From contig CAYPXY010000002.1 of assembly GCA_964414815.1 (NCBI GenBank), forward strand, positions 62,001 through 126,000: a stretch of DNA of 64,000 nucleotides. Direction: 5' to 3'. Below the pieces are notes generated by a model, which saw nothing but the letters and a program-made list of their open reading frames with translations, was not told the DNA's origin and did not search any database. Position 1 is the first letter of the stretch, and each line of letters opens with the position of its first letter. Position numbers and translations under genes: made by a program. The stretch is from Mariniblastus sp964414815. Lineage in GTDB: Bacteria > Planctomycetota > Planctomycetia > Pirellulales > Pirellulaceae. This document shows, one piece after another, positions 34,588 to 43,572 of the stretch.

Positions 34588-35613
34588 ATGAAACAGCCTG
34601 ACCCCAAGACGCCGCCCATTATTCAGTTTGCCGATACGGAAGCGGCTATCACATCCGATGCGCTTGACAAGACTTATTCCGACGGGCTGATTTTCAAGCG
34701 GCGTTTTCACGCGCTCAAGAATGTATCGTTTAGTGTTGGCAAAGGAGAAATTTTTGGACTGCTCGGCCCCAATGGAGCCGGCAAAACGACGTTCATCAAA
34801 ATTTTGCTGGGCATCATTCGGAAATCGGGTGGGCACGCCACGTTGATGGGGCAGCCCGCCGGTAGTCAGGCGGGGCGACGATTGACGGGCTATCTGCCAG
34901 AGCATCTGCGCATCGCGCCGCACTTGACCGGTTATACGGCACTCGAGTGTTACGGCAATTTGAGCAATGTTCCCACGTCCGTAGTTCGCCAAAAGCAGGA
35001 CCACTTGCTCGAACTGGTGGGGTTGGCAAGCCGGGCCAAGGACCGCTGCCGAAAATATTCCAAGGGGATGTTGCAACGGCTCGGGCTGGCGCAGGCGTTA
35101 CTACACGATCCCCGCTTGTTGATTCTGGATGAGCCGACGGACGGACTGGACCCGCAAGCCCGCGCCGAGATGAGGGAGACGATCCGCCGCCTGAAGTCAG
35201 AGGGAGTTACGATTTTCCTCAACAGCCATTTGCTACAGGAAGTCGAAATGATCTGCCAGCGCGTCGCCATTCTGGACCAAGGTCAGTTGCGATACTGCGG
35301 TACCGTTCGCGAGATCGGAGATTTTGTAAAATCGGCAGCGGGATCAAGTATGGATGAAATTGGAATCTCCGTCGATGTCATCGGCGATCCGGAAGCGATC
35401 CATAATAGCTTTGCCGACCAGAGTTTCCAAATCACGTCGCGAGGTGAGGATGGTTCGTTTTCCGTTTCCCTATCGCTTTCGGATCAAGGGGCCGTCGATC
35501 AATTGGTCGATCGGTTGCGAGGCAATGAAGTCAGTATTCGCTCGCTGTCGCGACAGCAGGTGACACTGGAAGATGCGTTTTTGAAATTGGTGGGGGACAC
35601 CAAAAATGATTAA
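34588..35613 (+). CDS. ABC transporter ATP-binding protein
   Basis: 341 aa. Walker A GPNGAGKT (60-67), signature YSKGMLQ (157-163), Walker B LLILDEP (177-183), D-loop GLDP and H-loop NSHLL are all present. The C-terminal 100 residues (after about 240) form the extra domain seen in NatA/CcmA-like ATPases of ABC-2 exporters. It energises export across the inner membrane, presumably with the permease gene that follows on the same strand. The two are separated by a 110-bp dispersed repeat, unusual for such pairs. No clear Shine-Dalgarno: the sequence before ATG is GATAGAATCTG. Confidence 0.94.
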   Translation: MKQPDPKTPPIIQFADTEAAITSDALDKTYSDGLIFKRRFHALKNVSFSVGKGEIFGLLGPNGAGKTTFIKILLGIIRKSGGHATLMGQPAGSQAGRRLTGYLPEHLRIAPHLTGYTALECYGNLSNVPTSVVRQKQDHLLELVGLASRAKDRCRKYSKGMLQRLGLAQALLHDPRLLILDEPTDGLDPQARAEMRETIRRLKSEGVTIFLNSHLLQEVEMICQRVAILDQGQLRYCGTVREIGDFVKSAAGSSMDEIGISVDVIGDPEAIHNSFADQSFQITSRGEDGSFSVSLSLSDQGAVDQLVDRLRGNEVSIRSLSRQQVTLEDAFLKLVGDTKND

Positions 35614-35614
35614 G

Positions 35615-35726
35615 CCGCGCTGGTGTGTTTCGCGGTTGCGGCTCAGTCGGGAAATCAACTGTCTCCCGAGCGTTTGAAATCCTTGAAGAACATTGACTTG
35701 ATTCAGCCGCTTCACACACCCTACAC
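35615..35726 (+). repeat. GTGTGTTACGCGGTC-CACACACCCTAC element, copy 3
   Basis: GCCGCGCTGGTGTGTTTCGC at the left end and CAGCCGCTTCACACACCCTAC-type right end (35704-35724). It begins within three bases of the ATPase stop codon and ends about 16 bp before the permease ATG, so it fills the whole gap between two co-directional genes. Internal sequence diverges from the other copies. Confidence 0.8.
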
Positions 35727-35742
35727 CTAGAACTAAAAATTC

Positions 35743-38208
35743 ATGCGACCCTATCTTGCGATTATTAAAGACTCGTTTCGAGCGGCATTGGCGTCGCGCG
35801 TGCTGTTCGTGTTGTTGCTGTTGATTACGCTACTGTTGTTGGCACTGGCTCCGCTGCACGTTCGAGAAACGCTGGACTGGTATGTCAGTGGCGGTGCCGT
35901 TCGGAATTGGAATCAACTGCCTGATACCGTGGTTCAGCGGCGAGAATCCAGTCAATCGGTGGAGCGTATCTGGGAGTTGCTTTCGCCGGAAATACAGAAA
36001 AGGCTGTCGGCGATACAGAGCCAAGCGGACGAAAATCCAGCGCAGCCCGAAACCTCGGTTCAGCAGGAAGATACGGTGCAGGATGAAGGTGAGGATCAAG
36101 GCGCCGTTGTTGATGCTGGCCGTCCGGATATCGAATCATCGCAATCAGCAGTGGAACAAAGGAGACTCTCCGGCGATCTGCTCGAAGAGCTCAATGAGGT
36201 GATCGAGAGACGCGATTTCTATCGTTCGGGTGACTGGGAGCGGGAGTCACTGCATCCGGAAGCCCGCCAGTTGATTGAAGAAGGCGTTGAAACCTTGAGT
36301 GAAGTCCGAATGAAACGGCTGAACCGACTGCTGGTGGCATCCGCGCTCAGTCCAGAAATTGATCCCGGCAATCCGTCTGCGTTGGAGCTATATTATGCGA
36401 TCTGGAAATTCCCGGTTCCGATTTCGTTGACCCATCCGCAGTTTGCTCAGGTGTTGACGTCGATTCTGCCGTATTACTTCGACAAATTTGTTTTGTCGAT
36501 CGGGTTGTTGGTCGCAATCATCGTGACGGCAAATCTAATCCCCGATACCTTCGAGCCAGGTTCGCTCAACCTGTTGCTGAGCAAGCCGATTTCACGATGG
36601 GGGCTGTTCACGGCAAAATTCTTTGGCGGTTGCGTATTCATTGCACTCTGTGCCGCATATCTGTTTGTCGGCGTCTGGTTGTGGCTGGGGCTTGCGATGG
36701 GAATCTGGGATCGAGCGACGCTGTTCAGTATTCCGCTCTATATCATCGTGTTTGCCATTTATTTTTCGGTGTCAGCGGTCATTGGACTGATTTGGCGCAG
36801 TCCCATTGTTTCCGTGATTCTGACGCTGATCTTTTGGGTTGCCTGTTTTTCGGCAGGAATGCTGTACGGAGTTTTCGATACGAAGATGGTCAACGATGAG
36901 ATTTGTGTCATCGTACCGGCTACGGATCGAGTTCTGACGGTCGATATGATGCAACAGATCAGTAGCTGGGACGAGTCGAAACGGGAGTGGAAGAACCGGT
37001 TGAGCCGTGAGTTGGAGGGAGAGGAAAAAGTGGCTATGGTAATGACATCTTATACGGTGAAAATGCGTGATGTGGGGGAGAGCATGAAGAATTCACTCCG
37101 GCCCGTTTTCGATCATCGCAACAATCGTGTGTTGGCCACTCAGGCCCCGATGATGCTTCCGTTTGTTCGCAGCAATCCGCTGCTGGTCGCTGGAGTGGAT
37201 GATCTGAATTTCAAACCGATCGGTCATCTTCCGTCGGGCACCACCGCAGTGTACGAAACGCAAACCGGCATGGTGGGCGTCACACACCGAGGCAAGTTCT
37301 TCAAGCTCAATCAGGCCGAATACGGGGCCGCGTTCAAGGAGGCTCATGACAGTGCAGGTTCCGCTCGCGCCGCTACCGATGGCCAGAAGCAAGAGACCGC
37401 GCGCAAATTGTTTGATCCTGCCGGCCCGGCGGAGGCATTCGAGATCGGGAACCGCCATCAGGTCGATTATTCGTACAGCCGCGATGAGTTTGTCATTTAC
37501 AACCACGGTGTCGTCAAGGTTTATGAGAATCGGGGTGATTCGTATCAGCTGCGTCTATCGCGCGAGTTGCAACTTGAGTTTAAACCGAATATGACGGCGA
37601 TGGTTGCGTTTGGTAAAGATCAGATCGCCATTGCGTTCGGGAACGGACAGGTGGATCTATTGAGTGCCAGCCGGCTGGAATCGATTCAGTCGCAACAACC
37701 GGAGCGTCGTTCCGGTGTACGAGAGATCGCCAGCTCTCCCGATGGAAGATATTTTGGAGTGATGTATCGAAACGGCAATCTGTGGATTGCAGACAGTCAA
37801 GACCAATCCCGATTTTCGAAACGAAATCTGGATGGACAGGGGCAGGTTTGCGCGTTTGCGTTCGGTGAGAACGGGCGCTGCTGGATTGGATACGATACGG
37901 ATCGAGTGACCGAACTGGATTTGGTCAGCGGCGCGCGCCAGAACCGCTTGGTCCCGGGCAATGGCCTGTTCGCGGGGCTTTATCGCTGGTTGATTCGGCC
38001 GTTGTATCGTGTCTTTCCCAAGCCGGGTGAATTCTACAAAGTCGTTTCTTACCTGGCCGCTTCAGGGGATGCGGCCACCAACAAGGACGTCGATCTGAAC
38101 CTGATGCAACCGATTGCCAATCCTTGGTCGCCGCTGGTCAGCGGAGTGGCGTTTATGGTCGGGATGCTGATGGTGGGATGTGCGATTTTCTATTTCAGGG
38201 ATTACTAA
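35743..38208 (+). CDS. ABC-2 type permease with large extracytoplasmic and propeller-like extension
   Basis: 821 aa. The N-terminal TM (LFVLLLLITLLLLALAPLHV) is followed by about 200 charged residues. Four or five membrane helices follow at about 240-380 (DKFVLSIGLLVAIIVTANLI, GGCVFIALCAAYLFVGVWLW, ATLFSIPLYIIVFAIYFSVS, VSVILTLIFWVACFSAGMLY). Then comes a region of about 400 residues with propeller-like repeats (VREIASSPDGRYFGVMYRNG, NGRCWIGYDTDRVTELDLV) and a last TM at the C-terminus. The PDTFEPGSLNLLLSKPISR loop is typical of NosY/ABC-2 permeases. It partners the ATPase upstream; the cargo is unknown. Family members are usually 250-550 aa, so the propeller insert is unusual. Confidence 0.88.
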   Translation: MRPYLAIIKDSFRAALASRVLFVLLLLITLLLLALAPLHVRETLDWYVSGGAVRNWNQLPDTVVQRRESSQSVERIWELLSPEIQKRLSAIQSQADENPAQPETSVQQEDTVQDEGEDQGAVVDAGRPDIESSQSAVEQRRLSGDLLEELNEVIERRDFYRSGDWERESLHPEARQLIEEGVETLSEVRMKRLNRLLVASALSPEIDPGNPSALELYYAIWKFPVPISLTHPQFAQVLTSILPYYFDKFVLSIGLLVAIIVTANLIPDTFEPGSLNLLLSKPISRWGLFTAKFFGGCVFIALCAAYLFVGVWLWLGLAMGIWDRATLFSIPLYIIVFAIYFSVSAVIGLIWRSPIVSVILTLIFWVACFSAGMLYGVFDTKMVNDEICVIVPATDRVLTVDMMQQISSWDESKREWKNRLSRELEGEEKVAMVMTSYTVKMRDVGESMKNSLRPVFDHRNNRVLATQAPMMLPFVRSNPLLVAGVDDLNFKPIGHLPSGTTAVYETQTGMVGVTHRGKFFKLNQAEYGAAFKEAHDSAGSARAATDGQKQETARKLFDPAGPAEAFEIGNRHQVDYSYSRDEFVIYNHGVVKVYENRGDSYQLRLSRELQLEFKPNMTAMVAFGKDQIAIAFGNGQVDLLSASRLESIQSQQPERRSGVREIASSPDGRYFGVMYRNGNLWIADSQDQSRFSKRNLDGQGQVCAFAFGENGRCWIGYDTDRVTELDLVSGARQNRLVPGNGLFAGLYRWLIRPLYRVFPKPGEFYKVVSYLAASGDAATNKDVDLNLMQPIANPWSPLVSGVAFMVGMLMVGCAIFYFRDY

Positions 38209-38501
38209 GTTTCCAACCCTCCTACTTTTCCAGATCGGAACTGAAAGCATAAACCTTTGCGAAGGCAGCTTTTTGAACCGTTTTCTGATTTCTGCGTACA
38301 AAAACCCGAACTGTTTACCGTCCAGTGGCTAGATTTGCTGGCAAAAACACGCGTCGATGGATTGTGGTCGTGTTAACGGTGGCATTGCCTGAATTTTCAG
38401 AATTTTTTTCCGAATTCATTTCAGGCTTGCCCAGATGTGACACAAGGCGTTGCGATGATACTTGCGTTGCAAACGAACCCCTTTTTCTGGAGACCCCAAT
38501 C

Positions 38502-38885
38502 ATGGCTAAATTTTATCTCGAATCCGCCGACGTACGTTTCATTGTGTGTGCCGCTGACGTGGAAGGGGCCGCTCTCTGGGCGATGCACCGAGTCATGGAC
38601 CGAATGATCGACGCTTACGAAGCCGCCAAAGCCGAATGGTACGATGCGGATTTCGATGACGAACTTGAGAACCATCCCCTATCGGGCAATGCCGCGCTCG
38701 GAATTCCAGAAGCGATTCCCTACGACGCGATGCTCGAAGGGCTGGTTCAGTTCGACGAAACGATCCGAATCAGCGAGATCGGATTCGGACGCTGTGAAGC
38801 GGCCGAACTCAGGACCGAAGAAATTTTCCACAAATGGCGCCAGTTGATGCTGGCCGTGGATCGGCTTCATCGGAAAGATGAGTAG
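38502..38885 (+). CDS. Conserved hypothetical protein, 127 aa
   Basis: From ATG 38502, with CTGGAG about 10 bases upstream, beginning MAKFYLESADVRFIVCAADV. It is small and acidic, with an N-terminal beta-strand pair, a helix rich in Ala/Met (EGAALWAMHRVMDRMIDAYE) and a middle DADFDDELENHPLSGN. I recognise no family, but the composition and clean ribosome binding site say it is a real gene. The in-frame extension to 38325 is in AT-rich non-coding sequence and is discarded. It is convergent with the next gene. Confidence 0.72.
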   Translation: MAKFYLESADVRFIVCAADVEGAALWAMHRVMDRMIDAYEAAKAEWYDADFDDELENHPLSGNAALGIPEAIPYDAMLEGLVQFDETIRISEIGFGRCEAAELRTEEIFHKWRQLMLAVDRLHRKDE

Positions 38886-38888
38886 ACC

Positions 38889-39389
38889 CTAATCCCCGAC
38901 CCCCACATCCACGTTGAACGATTTCATCATCAGGTCCATTTCGTTCTGCTCGTGTTGGGCGAGTGCTTGACAGAATAGGTCGAGCATCTCGGCCAGCCGT
39001 GAAACGGAGTAGGAGCATTCCTGATAGACAATTTGCTCGCTGGTTTCGACGATATCAACGAACTGCAAATAAAGCCGACTGTGCTCTTCGGCAAGCTCAG
39101 CGGCTTTTTTCGTCATGGCCGGATTGGTGTCCGTCGCGTTTTTGACGAAGCCATAAAACTCTTCGAGCGCAAAATACGTTTCCAGCTGATCTCGCAAACG
39201 CGAAAGCAATTCGCAGGCTTCTCGCGGAGACGGGGCAGGGGACTGATTGATGCGCTGATAGACCACGTTCAGCAATTGCCGGAATTCCGAATCTTCCTTG
39301 ATCTCTTTCAGGAACGGAATATTAATCGCAATTCCAGCCTGGGCAGCACCTGCCTGGCGAAAGTCTTTTTCTGACATCCAGGAACTCAT
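38889..39389 (-). CDS. Helical protein with degenerate hemerythrin-like pattern
   Basis: 166 aa from ATG 39389, chosen because GAGGAG lies five bases upstream; a GTG one codon earlier overlaps it. It is almost entirely helical: LLSRLRDQLETYFALEEFYG, AELAEEHSRLYLQFVDIVE, LFCQALAQHEQNEMDLMMKS. The spacing and the residues EEHS and QHEQNE resemble the four-helix hemerythrin fold, but the first His of the HxxxE ligands is replaced (RDQLETYF), so a diiron-oxo site is doubtful. Function unknown; hemerythrin relatives sense or store oxygen or protect against nitrosative stress. Stop lies three bases from the stop of the convergent gene. Confidence 0.72.
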   Translation of the reverse strand: MSSWMSEKDFRQAGAAQAGIAINIPFLKEIKEDSEFRQLLNVVYQRINQSPAPSPREACELLSRLRDQLETYFALEEFYGFVKNATDTNPAMTKKAAELAEEHSRLYLQFVDIVETSEQIVYQECSYSVSRLAEMLDLFCQALAQHEQNEMDLMMKSFNVDVGVGD

Positions 39390-39444
39390 CACAACTCCTC
39401 TCGGTTTGTATCCGACTGAGTGTTAGTCTAGTAGGTAGGTGAGT

Positions 39445-39499
39445 GTCGCCTTTCGCTCTGCGAAAGCCTCTTCTCTACTTTCGCGGAGCGAAAGGCGAC
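39445..39499. repeat. Palindromic repeat GTCGCCTTTCGCTCTGCG
   Basis: GTCGCCTTTCGCTCTGCG (39445) faces CGGAGCGAAAGGCGAC (39484-39499), a stem of about 22 bp with one mismatch and an 11-bp loop. It lies between the divergent hemerythrin-like and Nudix genes. A single copy is seen here. Confidence 0.85.
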
Positions 39500-39583
39500 C
39501 GTGATTGGTCGAGCGTTCCTACCTCCGACCAATCCTAGCATTTTCCGTCTCACCCGTCCAACTCACTCTTCCCTGCAACCGCA

Positions 39584-40135
39584 ATGCCAATGAACCCGAT
39601 AAAACCGCACGGCCCGTGGAAAATCCGGAAAACAGACGAAATCTATCGCGATTCGTTCATCGAAGTCATTCTGGATCAGGTCGTTCGGCCGGATGGGCGA
39701 GATGGACAGCATGTCGTGGTATCGCTCAAACCGGGTGTTTGCGTGCTGGCGATCGATTCGAGTGACCACCTTTACCTGACGCGTGAGTTTCACTATGGAA
39801 TCGGGCGCGAATCACTCGAAGCGGTCAGCGGCGGCATTGAGTCGGGTGAAGCAGGTTTGATTTGTGCCCAGCGGGAATTGCGCGAAGAGCTTGGGATTGA
39901 GGCCGCTCACTGGGAGCATCTTTCTACCGTCGATCCCTTCACCACCGTCGTCGTTTCACCCACGCAGCTTTTTGTTGCACGCGATTTGTCCGAAGTCCAT
40001 GCCGCTCCGGAAGGCACAGAGCAAATCGAGCGAGTAGTAATGCCGCTTTCCGCCGCCGTTGCGAAGGTCAGAGCCGGCGAAATCACTCACGCGCCCACTT
40101 GCGTACTGATCTTGTTGACGGCACTCGGTACATGA
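39584..40135 (+). CDS. Nudix hydrolase (ADP-ribose pyrophosphatase-like)
   Basis: 183 aa. A complete Nudix box from GGIESGEAG at about residue 86 to RELREELGIEA at about 108 (G-x5-E-x7-R-E-U-x-E-E-x-G-U) supplies the metal-binding glutamates. The flanking ITREFHYGI-like LTREFHYGIGRESLE and VSPTQLFVARDL are typical of ADP-ribose/nucleoside-diphosphate-sugar hydrolases, which split the diphosphate bond in the cytoplasm. Substrate is inferred only at family level. An in-frame ATG two codons later is an alternative start. It stands alone, with repeats on both sides. Confidence 0.92.
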   Translation: MPMNPIKPHGPWKIRKTDEIYRDSFIEVILDQVVRPDGRDGQHVVVSLKPGVCVLAIDSSDHLYLTREFHYGIGRESLEAVSGGIESGEAGLICAQRELREELGIEAAHWEHLSTVDPFTTVVVSPTQLFVARDLSEVHAAPEGTEQIERVVMPLSAAVAKVRAGEITHAPTCVLILLTALGT

Positions 40136-40648
40136 GTGTGAAATTATTCACACATAATAAAATTTCAGAATATGGAAATAATGTAGTGGCACATGGAATG
40201 CGGTCTTCTCGCCTTGTTCTTGCTCTTTAGGATTATTGTAACTGCCCACGACGAGCGAAAACGTTTAGCCGCAAGCCGTCGGGGGTTGTCGCCAGAAACA
40301 TACTGCCACACCGAAATCATTTTATCGGCAACCCCCAAAGGCGCGCGGTGCATCGGGTTGCAGGTATTTTATTGGCAGGCAGGTTGAATACAGAGACTGC
40401 ATTCTGCCGTCGCGCCTGCGCCGACCCTCTCTCGATCTTTCAGCTTCAACCATGAGTCGTCCTGTTTTTTTATGATGGCTGCATACGAATGGCGGTCGGC
40501 TTCGGCTTGCGGCTAAACGTTCCATCTGTTGGAGCAGAACAAGATCGCTGATTTTTCTCCCGCCGGGAAAAAAGTCGGTAACTAAACGGATTTTCAATCG
40601 TATGTATAATACAGGTTACTGTATACGTTACGATGGTAGAGGCAATTC
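40136..40648. other. Intergenic region, mostly one repeat element
   Basis: About 120 bp of AT-richer sequence, the element at 40258-40521, then about 125 bp leading to the DUF4349 gene. TATAAT occurs at 40605-40610, 39 bp before that start codon, but no convincing -35 box precedes it. No gene. Confidence 0.6.
40258..40521. repeat. 264-bp GTTTAGCCGCAAGCCG-family element
   Basis: Ends AAACGTTTAGCCGCAAGCCG and GGCTTGCGGCTAAACGTT. Interior blocks CGGCAACCCCCAAAGGCG, GTGCATCGGGTTG, ATTGGCAGGCAGG, TGCATTCTGCCGTCGCGCC and CAACCATGAGTCG occur in the same order at 50469-50728. It is one of the two best-preserved full copies in the window. Confidence 0.92.
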
Positions 40649-41527
40649 ATGAAGACACTTGACCGGCACAATTTCAATTCCCACAAATTCAACCACCGAA
40701 GCCTCGTTTTCGCCATCTGTCTGCTGGCCATGCTCACTGGGTGTTCGGGGGGGCATGAGGCCAACTATTCGGTGGCGAAACCGGCGCGGGATGAAGCTCC
40801 TCTGTCCAGACTTGTCAGCGATGATGGGACGGATGCAGATCCGTTGCACAATGCCGATCGAAAGATCATCTATACGGCCCACTTGAATATCGTGGTTGAG
40901 AATTTTGACGGGATCGATCAGACGCTACAAAGTCTGACCGGCCAGCATGAGGGCTATGTCCATTCGTCAAATCTGGATCGCCTGCGCGGTGAACAGCGAA
41001 GTGGCAGCTGGACTTTAAGAATTCCAGTCAGTCGCTACGACGATTTTCTGAAAGCAATCAATGGCCTCGGTGTCCCGGTGTCGCAGACTCAGGAAGCTGA
41101 CGATGTCACGGAGGAGTTCGTCGATCTCGATGCGAGAATTGCCAGCAAGGAGAAGCTGGAAGAACGAATCGTGCAGTTGCTCGAACGCACGGAAGACAAG
41201 ATACAACACGTGATCGAAGTGGAACGGGAACTGGCACGGGTTCGGCAGGAGATTGAACAGCTCAAAGGTCGATTGCGATATCTGACGGACCGTACCAGCA
41301 TGACGACGGTCCATGTTGACATTCGAGAGGAGAGGAACTATCAGCCGGCAGAAGCCATGACCTTGTCCCAACGTGTTTCAACGTCTTGGGAAAATTCAGT
41401 GGAGCGATTCAGGATTTTCTGCGAAGATGCATTGGTGTTCCTGGTGGGAAATGCTCTGGTGATGGTGTCGGGGCTGATCATCCTGTTTTTCGGCTGGCTT
41501 GTGTTTCGCAAGGCCGTGAAGCGATAG
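40649..41527 (+). CDS. DUF4349 family lipoprotein
   Basis: 292 aa. A type II signal with lipobox LTGC (Cys32) follows the hydrophobic stretch SLVFAICLLAM, so it is anchored by lipid. The family core NADRKIIYTAHLNIVVENFD, LRIPVSRYDDFLKAI and DVTEEFVDLDARIASKE is present. It is followed by a coiled-coil segment (IEVERELARVRQEIEQLKGR) and a C-terminal transmembrane helix (NALVMVSGLIILFFGWLVF). DUF4349 proteins are membrane-associated and of unknown function. The odd combination of lipidation and a C-terminal TM is common in this family. Single gene; convergent with the methyltransferase. Confidence 0.9.
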   Translation: MKTLDRHNFNSHKFNHRSLVFAICLLAMLTGCSGGHEANYSVAKPARDEAPLSRLVSDDGTDADPLHNADRKIIYTAHLNIVVENFDGIDQTLQSLTGQHEGYVHSSNLDRLRGEQRSGSWTLRIPVSRYDDFLKAINGLGVPVSQTQEADDVTEEFVDLDARIASKEKLEERIVQLLERTEDKIQHVIEVERELARVRQEIEQLKGRLRYLTDRTSMTTVHVDIREERNYQPAEAMTLSQRVSTSWENSVERFRIFCEDALVFLVGNALVMVSGLIILFFGWLVFRKAVKR

Positions 41528-41554
41528 TTTGCCGTACGCGGAGAGTAGAGATAC

Positions 41555-42472
41555 TCAAAGCAGGCTTTTCGATGTTTCTGCCGTCTCGCTGAATTTTGCG
41601 GAAGTGCCTGACTTGCGTAGATTTTTGCTGGCAAAGTGCTGACTGGCCAATCCTTCGTTGAACGTGATTTGATTTAGGCGTTCTGTCCCCAGTTCGACGT
41701 ACTGTTCGGACAACTCGAACGACAAAAAGCGGCGTCCCAGTTTCTTGGCGACTGCAATCGTGGTGGCACTTCCTGAAAACGGATCGAGTACGACGTCATT
41801 GGGGTTGGAGCAGGCCCGAATGATGCGGCCGAGTACTTGTTCGGGCATCTGGCATCCGTGAAAACCGGCCCGCTCGTGGAAGGTTCCGGCGACGCGCGGA
41901 ATGTACCAGGTATCTTCGTGTTCCTGAAATCCGTTGGGTACGTCCTGCGGGCGCAGGATCCAGGTGTCGTCAGGAATCCGGCCCTTGGGGTTGGCTCGTT
42001 GGTCGTTGTAGATCAACTGCCGTGCCGAGGGAACGCGAACCTCGGGATCGTCTGCGTTAAACACGAAATTCGATTCGTCTTTGACAAAGTAAAACAGATG
42101 GGCGTGCGAGCGAGTGAACTTTCGTTTGCAATGCACGCCAAACGTGTAATACCAGATCACCCAGTTACGACAGACGAATCCCAGTTTCTTGGCCGCTACT
42201 TTCAGCTCGGCGGCGTACTCATCACCAATCGCCAGCCAGAACGTGCCGTGGTCGGCCAGCACGCGGTGGACTTCGCGCATCCAGGATTCCGACCAGGCGA
42301 AGTATTGTTCGTCCTGCAACCGGTCCTGGTATTGATCGTATTCATAGCCAATGTTGAACGGCGGGTCGGCAAACGCCAGATCCACGCAGCCATCCGGCAA
42401 CTGCTGCATTCCGGCAATGCAGTCGGTATGATGAATGGTGCCGAGAAAAGGTTCGATTCCTGAGCGTGGCAT
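41555..42472 (-). CDS. Orphan DNA adenine/cytosine-N4 methyltransferase (beta class)
   Basis: 305 aa from ATG 42472; a TTG at 42544 would add 24 residues with no homology value. The catalytic motif IV DPPFNIGY lies at 36-43, well before motif I VLDPFSGSATT near 240, giving the beta-class order used by many N6-adenine and N4-cytosine enzymes. A target-recognition region lies between (FTRSHAHLFYFVKDE, NPKGRIPDDTWIL). It methylates a specific DNA site with S-adenosylmethionine. No restriction endonuclease gene is adjacent, so it may be a regulatory orphan. The Asp-Pro-Pro-Phe variant fits N6-adenine at least as well as N4-cytosine. Confidence 0.9.
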   Translation of the reverse strand: MPRSGIEPFLGTIHHTDCIAGMQQLPDGCVDLAFADPPFNIGYEYDQYQDRLQDEQYFAWSESWMREVHRVLADHGTFWLAIGDEYAAELKVAAKKLGFVCRNWVIWYYTFGVHCKRKFTRSHAHLFYFVKDESNFVFNADDPEVRVPSARQLIYNDQRANPKGRIPDDTWILRPQDVPNGFQEHEDTWYIPRVAGTFHERAGFHGCQMPEQVLGRIIRACSNPNDVVLDPFSGSATTIAVAKKLGRRFLSFELSEQYVELGTERLNQITFNEGLASQHFASKNLRKSGTSAKFSETAETSKSLL

Positions 42473-42659
42473 GAGTTTGATCGTTTTAGTGTGAACGGCG
42501 GTGAAGCGGGGATCGAAGATACTGCTAAAATCAAAAAAATTCAACCGCTGACATCAAACAGACGATTTCTAGGTCGAAGCAGATTTTTGTCGGCCCGGAG
42601 ATTTGCTAAAATCAGAACCTTCATCATCAAACGATCTTTTCACTGGATTACGTATAACC

Positions 42660-42917
42660 ATGACTGAACGAACCAAGTTTCAGCAGAACATCATTCGCAA
42701 ATACTATGAGAACCGCGACGGGATCGCGCTCCAGCGGGCACAGGAAATTGTGACCGACCTGTATTTGTCCGATGGAAAGAAGCGACAGAAGTACTGGGAG
42801 AGTCTGGCGCTGCATCTCGGAAAGCTGGGAGTCAAGGAGGATGTGATCAAGAAACTGATCAAACAGGATGACCCCCAGGCGGCCGCCCAATTGGTAACCA
42901 AGCTGGGCAAGGAATAG
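42660..42917 (+). CDS. Small conserved hypothetical protein, 85 aa
   Basis: From ATG 42660: MTERTKFQQNIIRKYYENRD. It is highly charged and helical with a basic pI, in two helix pairs (ALQRAQEIVTDLYLSDGKKR and LALHLGKLGVKEDVIKKLI). I recall similar short proteins across planctomycetes but no named domain. The next gene starts 24 bp downstream on the same strand, so they may be co-transcribed. The in-frame extension to 42603 has a stop-free but improbable sequence. Confidence 0.75.
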   Translation: MTERTKFQQNIIRKYYENRDGIALQRAQEIVTDLYLSDGKKRQKYWESLALHLGKLGVKEDVIKKLIKQDDPQAAAQLVTKLGKE

Positions 42918-42941
42918 TATTCGTTTTACAATGAGACGGCC

Positions 42942-43478
42942 ATGCTTTCTCAAAACCAGTACGACCGAATTCTTCCCCGATTAAGATTGACGCGGCTGGT
43001 CTATGCCGTGATGGGGCTGGGGATCGTTGCCGTCATGGCGGTGATTTCGATTCTGGTCGACTGGAAGCAACTCACGACCGAAGCGGGCTACACATCGTTT
43101 CTCGGCGCGCTCACGGGGTTGGTCATGTTTTGCGCATCGTTTGTCTTTCCCCGGCTGCTGACGCTTGATGCGGCGCAGATCGCCGCCCAGCTATCTCAGA
43201 AGCACCGCGCCACCCGCATTGATGACGAGCCGATCACCAAATTGGTCTCCGGCAATCTGATGTTATCAAAATGGATGGTCGTGGCGATGCTTGAAGGTGG
43301 CATTTTTCTCAATGGGATCACCTTCTTCATTGAGCACGCCACCATCTCCATTTCTGTCATCGTGATTGGGCTGGTGATTTATCTGTTCCGTTTTCCGCTG
43401 GTCTCGCGGCAGGTAGCCAGCGTCGAGCAAGGTCTGAAAGACGTGCAGCACGAGCTGGAGCTGATCGATATTCGCTGA
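42942..43478 (+). CDS. Small integral membrane protein, unknown function
   Basis: 178 aa. Four hydrophobic helices: LVYAVMGLGIVAVMAVISIL, SFLGALTGLVMFCASFVFP, MVVAMLEGGIFLNGITFFI and ISISVIVIGLVIYLFRFPL, separated by a cytoplasmic loop of about 50 residues (AQIAAQLSQKHRATRIDDEP). The C-terminus is a short amphipathic helix. No family recognised. Downstream of the 85-aa gene and probably its operon partner. Confidence 0.75.
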   Translation: MLSQNQYDRILPRLRLTRLVYAVMGLGIVAVMAVISILVDWKQLTTEAGYTSFLGALTGLVMFCASFVFPRLLTLDAAQIAAQLSQKHRATRIDDEPITKLVSGNLMLSKWMVVAMLEGGIFLNGITFFIEHATISISVIVIGLVIYLFRFPLVSRQVASVEQGLKDVQHELELIDIR

Positions 43479-43572
43479 TCTCACCCAATTCTCTCTAGGT
43501 CGCCGGTTCGTTTCCTGCTAAAGTGCGTCGATCCGTTCGATATTTGCTAGCTGTTTCTGGAGATCGCGTACG

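Noticed and set aside
40605..40610. TATAAT 39 bp before the DUF4349 gene as a promoter
   Set aside because: No acceptable -35 box at 16-18 bp; chance match in AT-richer DNA.
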